From Pelagicoccus mobilis (lineage in GTDB: Bacteria; Verrucomicrobiota; Verrucomicrobiia; Opitutales; Opitutaceae): DNA of 64,000 bases. The notes below the pieces were generated by a model, which was not told where the DNA came from, ran no database searches, and worked only from the letters and a program-made list of their open reading frames with translations. The translations under genes and the position numbers were made by a program. Of this stretch, positions 8,505 to 16,993 are shown in pieces; the stretch's first letter is position 1; each line of letters begins with the position of its first letter. The DNA lies in contig NZ_JAENIL010000007.1 of assembly GCF_016595505.1 (NCBI RefSeq), positions 1-64,000 on the forward strand, read 5' to 3'.

Positions 8505-10865
8505 ATGCCTGTATCCGAGCAGATAAAGGCGTGGTTCCAAAAGACCTTTCCCAAAAAACGGAAACGTCGCACGGAAACGCCTTCGACCTTGCCCAAATAC
8601 CTCGAGGAAAGCTCGTTGGTAGGTGCTTTGGTCTTTCTGACGACCGTTGCCCTCATCGTCATCACCAGCTTTGTCGGGATCAAACCAAGCGGATTCCAGA
8701 TCCTACCAAATCAGATCCCATCCATCCGCATCGTAGCGGCCGAAGCCTTCTCATACCGCTCCGAGATCCAAACCGAGCGCAAACGCCAGCAACTCCTGGA
8801 AGCCGCCCCCCATGTCTACAAAATCGACATGGAACCCTACGACACCTTCGAACAGCACGCCCGCGAGCTGATCAAGGACATGGAGGACTTCAAGGGAATC
8901 GAGGAAGACCTCTCCGCCGCCCAGGCTCAACGCCGCATCGATAGCTTCACCAGCGACTTCAACGCCAAGGGCAACTACCGCGTCTCCCCCGAGAGCATCA
9001 CCACTATCCTCTCCACCGCCGATCTCGATACCATCAACGAGCTCGTCAACACCGGCCTGATCAGCATCAAAGAAAGCTTCAAACTCGGAATCTACGACGA
9101 GGACGACCCCACCTTCACCTTCGGACAAGGAGCCGTCGCCATCTTCCACATCGCGAACCAGGAGAACAAGATCGGCCAAAAACGGGTCGAGTCCATCGAG
9201 GACGCACTCCGCTCCGTCCGCATCAACATAAGCGCCTCCAACGTTGCGCCCGAAACCGCCGAAGCCGCCATCCGCATCTTCCGCGACGCCCTCAAGCCAA
9301 ATCTCAAGAAGAGCGCCCCAGAAATGGAAACGCTCCGCCAAGAGCTCCTAAACACCTTCAAGCCCGTAATCGAGCACGTACAAGAAGGAGAGTCCATCAT
9401 CGAGCCCGGCCAGGCAGTCACTCAGGAGCAACACGAACAACTCCTCGCCTACCAACGCCATATCGCGGATCGCGACGTCAGTACCGTAGATCAGCAACTC
9501 TTCGGCAGAATGCTGCTGGTTCTGGCCATGGTCTTCGCCGCCACCTTCTATATCCGCCTCGAGCACAGAAATACCTTCCGCAGCAATGGCCGACTCGCCC
9601 TGCTCGCCCTCCTAGTCATCACCAATCTGCTGCTCGTCCGCACCTGCTTCGAACTCGCGAATGTCGAGGCCTTCCTCTACGATAGCCAGCTCTCCGCCAT
9701 CATCCCCTACATCACGCCCACCATTTTGGCCCCCATGCTGGTTGCCATCCTCCTCGGCACAGGCCCGGCCTTGCTAGTCGCCCTGATGATCAGCCTCTTC
9801 ACCGCGGTCATGTTCGGCAACCGACTCGACCTGCTGGTCATGTCCTTCCTCGCCGCAACCGTCGGCATCTACTTTTCTCGAAACCTCCGCAAACGCGGGC
9901 GCGTCGTCACCGCCGGTTTCGCAGCAGGCGTCAGCGTCGCGGTCTTCACCCTGCTCTTCAACCGGGCAGACGGGATCCCCTGGTCTACAATCATTTACCA
10001 AATGACAGGAGGCCTAGCCACCGGATTGATCGCTGGAGTTGTCGTCGTCGGCGTCCTCCCAATCCTCGAAGGACTCTTCAAGCGCACCACCGACATTACC
10101 CTACTCGAGCTCTCCGACTACAATCACCCCGTCCTCCGTCGCATGCAACTCGAGGCGCCCGGCACCTGGCATCACTCCCTCATGGTCGCCAACCTCGCCG
10201 AAAACGCATGTAACGTCATCGGAGCCAACGGCTTGCTTGCTCGCGTATCCTGCATGTTCCACGACATCGGCAAACTCGTAAAACCGGAATACTTCACAGA
10301 GAACCAACTCGACGGCTACAATCCGCACGACGAAAAGACGCCTTCCTTCTCGGCGCTCATCATCAAATCCCACGTCAAAGAAGGCGTAGACCTCGGCCTA
10401 ACCTACAAACTGCCGCGCCCGATTATCGATGTGATTCGCCAACACCACGGCACAAATCTCATCCGCTTCTTCTTCCACAAAGCCAAGCAGCAAGCCGACG
10501 AACCCAGCCACGTCCAGGAATCGACCTACCGCTACGACGGCCCCAAGCCGCAGTTCAAGGAATCCGCTGTCATCCTGCTCGCCGACTCAGTCGAAGCCGC
10601 CTCACGCTCTCTCGCGAAAGTCACGCCGCAAAACGTCGAAGAACTCGTCGACCGCATTTTCGCTTCCAATATCGACGACGGGCAGCTCAGCGATTGCCCT
10701 ATCACCATCGCCGAAGTCGCCAAGGTCCGAGAATCCTTCATTTTCTCTCTTCTCAACTCCTTGCATACCCGCATTGCCTACCCCGGCCAAAAACCGATTG
10801 AAAAGCCTGCCCGTAAAAAGGATGAACGAAAGACCGAAAGAGCCGAAGCGAATCCAAGCAAATAA
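8505..10865 (+). CDS. 7TM-HD family phosphohydrolase (PgpH/YqfF-like)
   Basis: 786-residue membrane protein. An N-terminal TM (about residues 40-62) is followed by a large extracytoplasmic 7TMR-HDED domain (about 65-325), about seven TM segments (335-520) and a cytoplasmic HD domain with H586-D587 in HDIGK and WHHSLMVANLAE upstream. Firmicute homologues (PgpH) hydrolyse cyclic di-AMP; whether c-di-AMP is the substrate here is inference. The 3' end overlaps the start of ybeY by 44 bp, so the two are translationally coupled. Confidence 0.9.
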   Translation: MPVSEQIKAWFQKTFPKKRKRRTETPSTLPKYLEESSLVGALVFLTTVALIVITSFVGIKPSGFQILPNQIPSIRIVAAEAFSYRSEIQTERKRQQLLEAAPHVYKIDMEPYDTFEQHARELIKDMEDFKGIEEDLSAAQAQRRIDSFTSDFNAKGNYRVSPESITTILSTADLDTINELVNTGLISIKESFKLGIYDEDDPTFTFGQGAVAIFHIANQENKIGQKRVESIEDALRSVRINISASNVAPETAEAAIRIFRDALKPNLKKSAPEMETLRQELLNTFKPVIEHVQEGESIIEPGQAVTQEQHEQLLAYQRHIADRDVSTVDQQLFGRMLLVLAMVFAATFYIRLEHRNTFRSNGRLALLALLVITNLLLVRTCFELANVEAFLYDSQLSAIIPYITPTILAPMLVAILLGTGPALLVALMISLFTAVMFGNRLDLLVMSFLAATVGIYFSRNLRKRGRVVTAGFAAGVSVAVFTLLFNRADGIPWSTIIYQMTGGLATGLIAGVVVVGVLPILEGLFKRTTDITLLELSDYNHPVLRRMQLEAPGTWHHSLMVANLAENACNVIGANGLLARVSCMFHDIGKLVKPEYFTENQLDGYNPHDEKTPSFSALIIKSHVKEGVDLGLTYKLPRPIIDVIRQHHGTNLIRFFFHKAKQQADEPSHVQESTYRYDGPKPQFKESAVILLADSVEAASRSLAKVTPQNVEELVDRIFASNIDDGQLSDCPITIAEVAKVRESFIFSLLNSLHTRIAYPGQKPIEKPARKKDERKTERAEANPSK

Positions 10866-11301
10866 CCTCTGCCCAAACCTCTTCTACGAAGAGGATGACA
10901 TCGAGCAACTCATCCTCACCCTCGACAAAGCCGGAGCTTTCGATGCCCCAGCTGGCGAACTCTCCCTCGCATTCGTAGACAAAGAGGAAATCGCTCGTCT
11001 GCACGACGAGTTCATGAGCGACCCGACTCCGACGGACGTCATCACTTTCCCCGGCGATCCCGATTTCGACCTCGCCGGCGAGATTTGCGTCTGCCCTCAA
11101 GTCGCCCAAGAGTACGCAGACAAAGAGGGTCTCGAATTTTCAGACGAACTCGCCCTGTATGTCATCCACGGATACCTGCACCTCTGCGGCTTCGACGACA
11201 TCCAAGACGACGATCGAGCACAAATGCGCACAGCCGAGCAACAAGCCCTAGAAATCGCTCGAAACGCCAAAGTCCTCCCTACCTTCGAACTCAAAAGGTA
11301 G
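10822..11301 (+). CDS. ybeY: Endoribonuclease YbeY (16S rRNA maturation factor)
   Basis: 159 residues from the ATG at 10822; a TTG at 10774 is a possible longer start. The UPF0054 metal site is HGYLHLCGFDD: H116 and H120 are present, but the third ligand, usually His in E. coli-type YbeY, is Asp. Similar variants occur in other phyla. YbeY takes part in 16S 3'-end processing and ribosome quality control. The last two codons are AGG TAG, formed by a REP head (GTAG 11298-11301), so the C-terminal Arg and the stop are repeat-derived. Confidence 0.9.
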   Translation: MNERPKEPKRIQANNLCPNLFYEEDDIEQLILTLDKAGAFDAPAGELSLAFVDKEEIARLHDEFMSDPTPTDVITFPGDPDFDLAGEICVCPQVAQEYADKEGLEFSDELALYVIHGYLHLCGFDDIQDDDRAQMRTAEQQALEIARNAKVLPTFELKR

Positions 11302-11470
11302 GCCTCGTCCGCATCCGAGCGACTCAGTTCCTCGCGCTAACGCCCAAAGGAGGGCAATGCTCCGACATTGCCGCAACAAGCAGGTCACCGACATCCCTTT
11401 CCAGTGCAGGATCAAGGTAGCGGCCATTGTCCCCAATGGCCATCTCCGATGCAGGATCCCCCAGTGCCCT
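11298..11470. repeat. Cluster of three REP elements
   Basis: Unit 1 has its GTAG head at 11298-11301, inside the ybeY stop. Unit 2 has a GGAG head at 11349-11352 and stem GGCAATG/CATTGCC. Unit 3 has a GTAG head at 11417-11420 and stem GGCCATTG/CAATGGCC with loop TCCC. GCAGGATC linkers occur at 11406 and 11451. The cluster fills the gap between convergent ybeY and gluQ. Confidence 0.8.
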
Positions 11471-12294
11471 TATCTCCGCCCCATCCCCTCCAACTCCTCG
11501 GGCAACACTCCCGCGGCACGCATTTCCCTCAGCCCTAGAGCCCCTGCTCGCTTAGCCAAGCGACGCCCTTCCGTATCCAAAATCAGAGCACAATGGTAAA
11601 ACGCCGGAGCAACTTCACCCAAGGCCGCATACAAAAGCAACTGCCTCGCGGTAGACATTAACAAGTCCGCGCCACGCACGACTTCGGTCACTTTCTGGGC
11701 GACATCATCCGCCACCACAGCCAGTTCGTACGATGGAAAGCCATCCTTTCTCCAAACCAGAAAATCACCGAAATCCACTCCAGCCACGAACGATTGCTCA
11801 CCCATCCGGCCATCCACAAACCAAATCGTTTCCCCATCCGGCACTCGAAACCTCCAATTGATCGCCAAAGCATCCGCCTCGCTCTGGAACGCATCCTCTC
11901 TTTGCCGACACGTCCCCGGATAAATCAACTCCCCACCTTCTACATGCGGAGCTCTCACTGCTTCCGCCACATCCTTTCGCGAGCAAGAGCAAGGATACAC
12001 CACTCCTGCTTTCCTCAAACGTCCTAAAACCTCGCGAAACCAATCAAGTCGCTCGCTCTGTTTTACCACTTCCCCTTCCCAATTCAGTCCCGCCCAAGCC
12101 AGATCCTCCTCCAGGGCATCGACAAAATCCGATTTGCAACGAGCTTGATCCAGATCCTCGATACGAAGCAGCAACTTCCCGCCCGCATCCTTCGCACGCC
12201 TCTGTGCCTGCAAAAACGTACAGGCATGTCCCAAATGCATATATCCAGTCGGTGTCGGAGCCACCCGTCCCACATAATTCGCTGCTGAGTTCAT
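11470..12294 (-). CDS. gluQ: Glutamyl-Q tRNA(Asp) synthetase
   Basis: 274 residues from the ATG at 12294; the frame is open further upstream only through TTG. It is a truncated class I synthetase resembling the catalytic half of GluRS without the anticodon-binding domain. The HIGH-like motif is HLGHA in RVAPTPTGYMHLGHA; the zinc-type cysteines are in YPCSCSRKD and YPGTCRQRE; the KMSKS equivalent is degenerate (RRLAKRAGA). Such enzymes glutamylate queuosine in tRNA(Asp). It is divergent from the ABC exporter operon. Confidence 0.9.
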   Translation of the reverse strand: MNSAANYVGRVAPTPTGYMHLGHACTFLQAQRRAKDAGGKLLLRIEDLDQARCKSDFVDALEEDLAWAGLNWEGEVVKQSERLDWFREVLGRLRKAGVVYPCSCSRKDVAEAVRAPHVEGGELIYPGTCRQREDAFQSEADALAINWRFRVPDGETIWFVDGRMGEQSFVAGVDFGDFLVWRKDGFPSYELAVVADDVAQKVTEVVRGADLLMSTARQLLLYAALGEVAPAFYHCALILDTEGRRLAKRAGALGLREMRAAGVLPEELEGMGRR

Positions 12295-12381
12295 CGAGAA
12301 ATCCACATTTAACACTCCCCACTCCCCACTCAAGCCTGTCATACCCCCGGCACTACATTTGTAGTTTAGCAAAACTTTTTC

Positions 12382-12410
12382 TTGCCTGAATCAATTCTGC
12401 CCCCTTTAGT
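12382..12410 (+). promoter_or_regulatory. Candidate sigma70 promoter of the exporter leader
   Basis: TTGCCT (12382-12387), 17-bp spacer, TTTAGT (12405-12410). Each box matches the consensus at four of six positions. It lies about 40 bp upstream of the leader ORF. A nearby inverted repeat ATCAG-N5-CTGAT (12426-12440) could be an operator. Confidence 0.35.
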
Positions 12411-12452
12411 CACCACACTTAACTTATCAGACTAACTGATTGATTAAGAACT

Positions 12453-12512
12453 ATGAAGCTCACGGCATATATTCACAACCGAGTATCCTCTATGAGGAAC
12501 GAGCTTTTCTAG
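12453..12512 (+). CDS. Candidate 19-residue leader peptide
   Basis: The reading frame ATG..TAG encodes MKLTAYIHNRVSSMRNELF. It lies between the candidate promoter and the terminator hairpin of the ABC exporter leader. A purine-rich AAGAA lies just upstream. Its last codons (12501-12510) are one arm of a hairpin with 12528-12536 (GAGC..TTTCT against AGAAG..GCTC), so ribosome movement over the ORF would change leader folding. A peptide this short could occur by chance; position and structure are the argument for it. Confidence 0.4.
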   Translation: MKLTAYIHNRVSSMRNELF

Positions 12513-12549
12513 GAACTTAATTCTCTCAGAAGGCTCGCAAAAAACTCCC

Positions 12550-12614
12550 AGCGGGCCGCTAGATACCAATTTCCCTCCCATCCCTTAAGGCCCGCTGCAA
12601 AGCGGGCCTTTCTC
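12550..12614 (+). promoter_or_regulatory. Antiterminator/terminator pair (candidate attenuator)
   Basis: Segment A (12550-12557, AGCGGGCC) is complementary over 8 bp to segment B (12589-12596, GGCCCGCT). Segment B is equally complementary to segment C (12601-12608, AGCGGGCC), and B:C with loop GCAA is followed by TTTCTCTTT, a rho-independent terminator. A:B and B:C are therefore mutually exclusive. The terminator lies 62 bp before the exporter ATG and there is no upstream plus-strand gene for it to serve. Confidence 0.6.
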
Positions 12615-12675
12615 TTTGCCCGCTTTTGAAGTCGATCCACCGCGATCACCGTTCAATCCAACTCTCCAAGCGGAC

Positions 12676-14541
12676 ATGTCACTCAAACTACACAACGACG
12701 CCGGTGAAACCCTATCCGGTCCCAAACTAGTCTGGCAGCTTATCGCCGGCTATCGGAGCATGTACCTCTGGGCAGCCCTTGCCCTCTTCATCTCCACATC
12801 ATTCCAGTTCATAATCCCTCTCATCGGGAGCGCGACCATCGACTACGTGCTCACCGAGCCCGAGGCAGGAAAAACAGCAAACTCAAGCCCTTTGCTCCGC
12901 TACGTCATGGACCTGATCGGCGGCGAAGAGCTCGTGTCCACGCGTCTCTGGATCCCACTGATCGCTATGGTCATATTCGCTGCTCTCGGCGGTCTCTTCA
13001 ATTATTACCAGAAGCTAGCCGCCGCCAAAGCATCAGACGGCATCTGCAAGCGGATGAAAGATCAGCTCTACGATCACATTCAACGCCTGACCAATCGCTA
13101 CCTCGACCACGACACCCAGACCGGGGATCTCGTGCAACGTTGTACCTCGGACGTGGAAACCACCCGTATCTTCCTCGCCGCTCACGTTGTCGAAATCGGT
13201 CGCTCCGTGATCCTCGTGTTAACCGTGCTCCCAATCATGCTCTCAATGCATGTCGGGCTCACCATCGCCTCGCTGGGACTCCTGCCGATCATCATTCTCT
13301 ACAGCTACCTCTATATAAAGAAGGTCAAACACCTCTTCACCGAAGTCGACGAAGCGGAGGGCCGCCTCACCTCGCTCGTTCAGGAGAACATCACCGGAAT
13401 CCGCGTCGTACGAGCGTTTGGTCGACACGACTACGAAATCGAAAAGTTCGAAAAGCCAAACAGCGAGTATCGAGACACCTCCCTCAAGCTGATCAACACA
13501 ATGTCTTGGTTCTGGTCGATCTCCGACATCGTCAGCCTTACCCAGATCGGTATCGCTCTCATCGCTTCCGCTTACCTCGCGATCCAAGGTAGCGTATCGG
13601 TGGGCACGATTTTCGCATTCCTCGCGCTGATCAACATGGTGCTTTGGCCCGTTCGCATGATCGGACGCATCCTCACCGATTTCGGAAAAACTTCCGTCGC
13701 CCTCAAGCGTATCAACGAGATCCTTACCCAACCGTTTGAAACCGAGACCGACGATATCTCCTGCAAACCGGACACTGCGGCCCAAGGCAGCATAGAGCTC
13801 GATCAAGTCAGCTTCTCGCACTCCTCCGATTCCAAGACAGTCGAGGACATCAGTCTCTCCGTATCTCCAGGAGAAACACTCGCAATCCTCGGACCATCCG
13901 GTTCGGGCAAGACGACCTTGATGCACCTTCTGCTTCGTTTCTACGACTGCGATAGCGGAACCATCAAGCTCGACGGAAATGACATTAAAACGCTCGATCG
14001 TTCCTACTTACGAGCTCAGTTCGGTGTCGTTCTACAAGAGCCATTCCTCTACTCTCGTTCCATTCGCAGCAACATCCAGTTCGGTGTCTCTCAAGCGAAT
14101 CAAATCGAAATCGAGGAAGCGGCTCGCATGGCCTGTATTCACGATACCATACAAACATTCACCGACGGTTATGAAACCGAGATCGGAGAAAAGGGCATCA
14201 CCCTATCCGGTGGACAGCGTCAACGCGTCGCGATCTCTCGAGCGCTTTTGCGAAACCCGCCAATCCTCCTCCTCGACGACGCCCTCAGCGCCGTGGACAA
14301 CGAAACAGAGTCTTCGATCATCCAAGCCCTACAATCGCGCCGCGGGAAATCTACGACCATAGTGATCGCCCACAGGCTATCCACCCTAGCCCACGCGGAC
14401 AAAATCGTCGTCCTGGAAGGCGGCCGGATCACTCAGTTCGGTACCCACAAAACCCTGACAGAAGAAGACGGTCTCTACCAACGCCTCTGGAACATCCAAA
14501 CAAAACTCGAAGAAACCCTAGCCGCCGAAACCCAAAGGTAG
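12676..14541 (+). CDS. Heterodimeric ABC exporter, subunit 1 (BmrC/TM287-like)
   Basis: 621 residues from the ATG at 12676. An ABC_membrane type-I exporter domain (six TM, about residues 20-330) is fused to an NBD. Walker A is GPSGSGKT (406-413), signature LSGGQ (510-514). Walker B LLLDDALSAVD has Asp at 535 where the catalytic Glu is expected, the mark of the degenerate-site subunit of heterodimeric exporters. The partner follows 46 bp downstream. The pair most resembles multidrug/lipid exporters (BmrCD, LmrCD, TM287/288); the substrate is unknown. It ends CAA AGG TAG, with stop and Arg supplied by a REP. Confidence 0.92.
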   Translation: MSLKLHNDAGETLSGPKLVWQLIAGYRSMYLWAALALFISTSFQFIIPLIGSATIDYVLTEPEAGKTANSSPLLRYVMDLIGGEELVSTRLWIPLIAMVIFAALGGLFNYYQKLAAAKASDGICKRMKDQLYDHIQRLTNRYLDHDTQTGDLVQRCTSDVETTRIFLAAHVVEIGRSVILVLTVLPIMLSMHVGLTIASLGLLPIIILYSYLYIKKVKHLFTEVDEAEGRLTSLVQENITGIRVVRAFGRHDYEIEKFEKPNSEYRDTSLKLINTMSWFWSISDIVSLTQIGIALIASAYLAIQGSVSVGTIFAFLALINMVLWPVRMIGRILTDFGKTSVALKRINEILTQPFETETDDISCKPDTAAQGSIELDQVSFSHSSDSKTVEDISLSVSPGETLAILGPSGSGKTTLMHLLLRFYDCDSGTIKLDGNDIKTLDRSYLRAQFGVVLQEPFLYSRSIRSNIQFGVSQANQIEIEEAARMACIHDTIQTFTDGYETEIGEKGITLSGGQRQRVAISRALLRNPPILLLDDALSAVDNETESSIIQALQSRRGKSTTIVIAHRLSTLAHADKIVVLEGGRITQFGTHKTLTEEDGLYQRLWNIQTKLEETLAAETQR

Positions 14542-14562
14542 GGCTCGACCGCCGGGCGAGCC
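14538..14562 (+). repeat. REP element, GGCTCG/CGAGCC stem
   Basis: GTAG head 14538-14541 contains the stop of the upstream ABC gene; stem 14542-14547 with 14557-14562. Nearly identical to the copy at 54211. Confidence 0.8.
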
Positions 14563-14587
14563 GCACAGCACAAAACCAACTCATCCA

Positions 14588-16471
14588 ATGACCAACCCAC
14601 CCGAAGAAGAATTCCAATCAAAGATCAATTTCGATCTCTGGCGACGAATCTTCAGATTCGCCCTCAACCACAAGCGACTTCTCATACCGCTTGCTGCAAG
14701 CGCCATCGTACTCAGTCTAATCGATGCCGCCTACCCGATCATCACCATGATGGCCGTGGATATCGTTCACAACGGCGGTGTCGCCAAAGACCTGATACCT
14801 CCCGCCCTCCTGTTTCTCGGACTATCCGTCACTCTCGCCGCACTCGTCTATGTGTTCATCCGCTGCGCTGGCGGTATCTCTCACCATATCGCTTACGACA
14901 TCAAACGAGATTGTTTCAAACGCCTTCAGGAACTCGAGTTCGCGTTCTACGACAAGCAGCCAACCGGTTGGCTCATCTCCCGACTCACCGCGGACTGCGA
15001 TCGCCTTTCACGGATCATGGCCTGGGGTTTTCTCGACGTGATGTGGGGCTCTTTCTTCGTGTTCGCGATGACGATCACAATGCTGATCATCAATTGGAAA
15101 CTCGCCCTTATCGTGCTCGCGACCCTTCCGCCACTCATCGCGATTAGCGTCTACTTTCAGAAGCGAATGCTGCTCACCTCTCGGCTGATCCGTAAACACA
15201 ACGCCCGGATAACCGCATCCTATAACGAGGGAATCGCCGGCGTAAAAACGACCAAGACACTCGGTCGCGAAACCGAGAACCTTAACGAATTCGAAGGCAT
15301 GTCCGAGGACATGTACTCCGCGTCCGTCCGTCGCGCCTTTCTCAGTGCCGTCTACCTGCCCCTCGTTATGTTGATCGGCAGTGTCGGCTCGGGACTCGCC
15401 CTGTGGTACGGTGGCCTCGATGTGCTCGACGAAACGATCAGTCTCGGTGTACTCGTCGCCTTCATCAGCTACGCCGGCAACTTCTTTCACCCGATCAACC
15501 AGATCGCTACGATCCTGGCGGAAATCCAAGGAGCCCAAGCCGCCGGAGAGCGCGTCATGAGTCTGCTCGCAACCGAGCCGAAGATTAAAGACTCCCCAGA
15601 AGTCCTTCAAAAGATCGCCCAACGTAGCGCGGAGCTTCAGCCCGCGACCCCGTTGCAGGATCCATCAACCCAAATCGCAACACTCGCCATCGACGGATAC
15701 GCCACCCACATCAACGAAATCCAGTTCGCCGATGTCACCTTCTCCTACAACGAAAAGGAACAAGTCCTCAAGCGCTTCAACCTCACTGTAAAGCGAGGCC
15801 AAACCATCGCTCTCGTTGGGCCATCCGGAGGAGGGAAAAGCACGATCGTGTCCTTAGTCTCCAGATTCTACGAACCGGATTCCGGCGAGGTGCGTCTCAA
15901 CGGTACCGACTACCGGCAACGCTCGCTTGAGTGGCTCCAAGGCCAACTCGGTATCGTCCTGCAAACACCGCACCTCTTCAACGGATCTGTTAAAGAGAAT
16001 ATCCGCTACGGGCGTTTGGAAGCTACGGACGAAGAAATTCGCGATGCAGCCCAACTGGTCAATGCCCATGATTTCATCATGAAGTTGGAGAACGGATACG
16101 ATACCACAATAGGCGAAGGGGGAGCACGACTCTCTACCGGAGAGCGACAACTCATCTCCTTTGCCCGAGCGCTTATCGCGAATCCGCAGATCTTCATCAT
16201 GGACGAAGCGACCTCCTCCATCGATACCGAAACCGAGAAGCTTATCCAGGACGGCATGCAACGTGTCTTCGACGGTCGAATCAGTTTCGTGATCGCCCAC
16301 CGACTCTCAACGATCCGATCCGCCGATCAGATCCTGGTGATCAATAAGGGTGAAATCGAAGAGCAAGGTACCCACCAAGAGCTCCTCGCCAACCGCGGCC
16401 ACTACTACGAGCTCTACGTCAACCAGTTCAGACGCGAAGGCGAAACCCTCGCCATCGAAGAAGCCGGATAG
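14588..16471 (+). CDS. Heterodimeric ABC exporter, subunit 2 (BmrD/TM288-like)
   Basis: 627 residues: six-TM exporter domain (about residues 20-325), linker, NBD. Walker A GPSGGGKS (411-418), signature LSTGE (515-519) in place of LSGGQ, Walker B IFIMDEATSSID with catalytic E540 intact. The non-canonical signature here faces the Asp-type Walker B of subunit 1, so the heterodimer has one active and one degenerate ATP site. Residues 346-359 of the TMD-NBD linker are encoded by a REP-derived insertion (see 15624). The stop is not repeat-derived. Confidence 0.92.
   Translation: MTNPPEEEFQSKINFDLWRRIFRFALNHKRLLIPLAASAIVLSLIDAAYPIITMMAVDIVHNGGVAKDLIPPALLFLGLSVTLAALVYVFIRCAGGISHHIAYDIKRDCFKRLQELEFAFYDKQPTGWLISRLTADCDRLSRIMAWGFLDVMWGSFFVFAMTITMLIINWKLALIVLATLPPLIAISVYFQKRMLLTSRLIRKHNARITASYNEGIAGVKTTKTLGRETENLNEFEGMSEDMYSASVRRAFLSAVYLPLVMLIGSVGSGLALWYGGLDVLDETISLGVLVAFISYAGNFFHPINQIATILAEIQGAQAAGERVMSLLATEPKIKDSPEVLQKIAQRSAELQPATPLQDPSTQIATLAIDGYATHINEIQFADVTFSYNEKEQVLKRFNLTVKRGQTIALVGPSGGGKSTIVSLVSRFYEPDSGEVRLNGTDYRQRSLEWLQGQLGIVLQTPHLFNGSVKENIRYGRLEATDEEIRDAAQLVNAHDFIMKLENGYDTTIGEGGARLSTGERQLISFARALIANPQIFIMDEATSSIDTETEKLIQDGMQRVFDGRISFVIAHRLSTIRSADQILVINKGEIEEQGTHQELLANRGHYYELYVNQFRREGETLAIEEAG
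15624..15663 (+). repeat. REP half-element inside a coding sequence
   Basis: GTAG head (15624-15627) and the following bases match the left arm at 22540 with a single difference over about 22 bases (CGCGGAGCTTCAGCCCGCG here, CGCGGTGCTTCAGCCCGCG there). They are followed by TTGCAGGATC, the linker of this repeat family. It is read in frame as RSAELQPATPLQDP between the membrane domain and NBD of the ABC protein. Confidence 0.75.
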
Positions 16472-16478
16472 AATACTG

Positions 16479-16647
16479 CCCACGAAGAACACGAAGTCTC
16501 ACGAAGATTAGAGCATTTTTCATTTGTTCTGTAGCATTTCTTAAGAAGCAAGTCCTTGTGGGAGCGTGCTTGTCACGCGATTATCCGCGTCTATCCAAAA
16601 GAAAAAGCTCTAGAAGTAGCTTGGTACGTCTTAGTGCCCTTCGTGGG
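16479..16647. mobile_element. MITE-like intergenic element with imperfect terminal inverted repeats
   Basis: The left end CCCACGAAGAACACGAAG (16479-16496) and the inverted right end (16630-16647, CCCACGAAGGGCACTAAG on the minus strand) agree at most positions, with a perfect 9-bp core CCCACGAAG/CTTCGTGGG. The interior holds ACGAAG direct repeats and a GTGGGAGCG..CTTGTCACGCGATT stretch, with no ORF. The right end abuts the GTG start of the next gene. Confidence 0.45.
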
Positions 16648-16991
16648 TGAAACAAACAGTGCAGGATCAAACTAACCTCCTCTTCATCTGCTCACGCAAT
16701 CAGTGGCGTAGCCCTACTGCGGAATCAGTCTTCCGCAAATACTCCGGCTACGCCACCCGCTCTCGTGGAACCAGCAAAAAAGCGGTCCGTCACGTATCGG
16801 TCAAAGACCTACAATGGGCCGATCAAATCTTCGTCATGGAGCGAAAGCACGCCCAACGCCTCCGAGCGGAGTTTCCACGAGAAACCGAATTCAAGAAGCC
16901 GATCGTGCTCGACATTCCAGACGACTACAAATTCGGTGATCCTGATTTGATCAATCTCCTGCGAACGAAAACAGATCCTTTACTCACCTAG
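16647..16991 (+). CDS. Low-molecular-weight protein tyrosine phosphatase-like protein
   Basis: About 110 residues. The CX5R phosphatase loop CSRNQWRS lies near the N-terminus (C15 if started at 16647), and the protein resembles the COG4551 family of predicted tyrosine phosphatases. The usual C-terminal DPY-type acid motif of classical LMW-PTPs is not obvious; IPDDYKFGDPDLI takes its place. The start is uncertain: GTG 16647 or GTG 16659, both within repeat-derived sequence (TIR end and a GTGCAGGATCAA linker). It may be co-transcribed with the SGNH gene 2 bp downstream. Confidence 0.75.
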   Translation: MKQTVQDQTNLLFICSRNQWRSPTAESVFRKYSGYATRSRGTSKKAVRHVSVKDLQWADQIFVMERKHAQRLRAEFPRETEFKKPIVLDIPDDYKFGDPDLINLLRTKTDPLLT

Positions 16992-16993
16992 GC

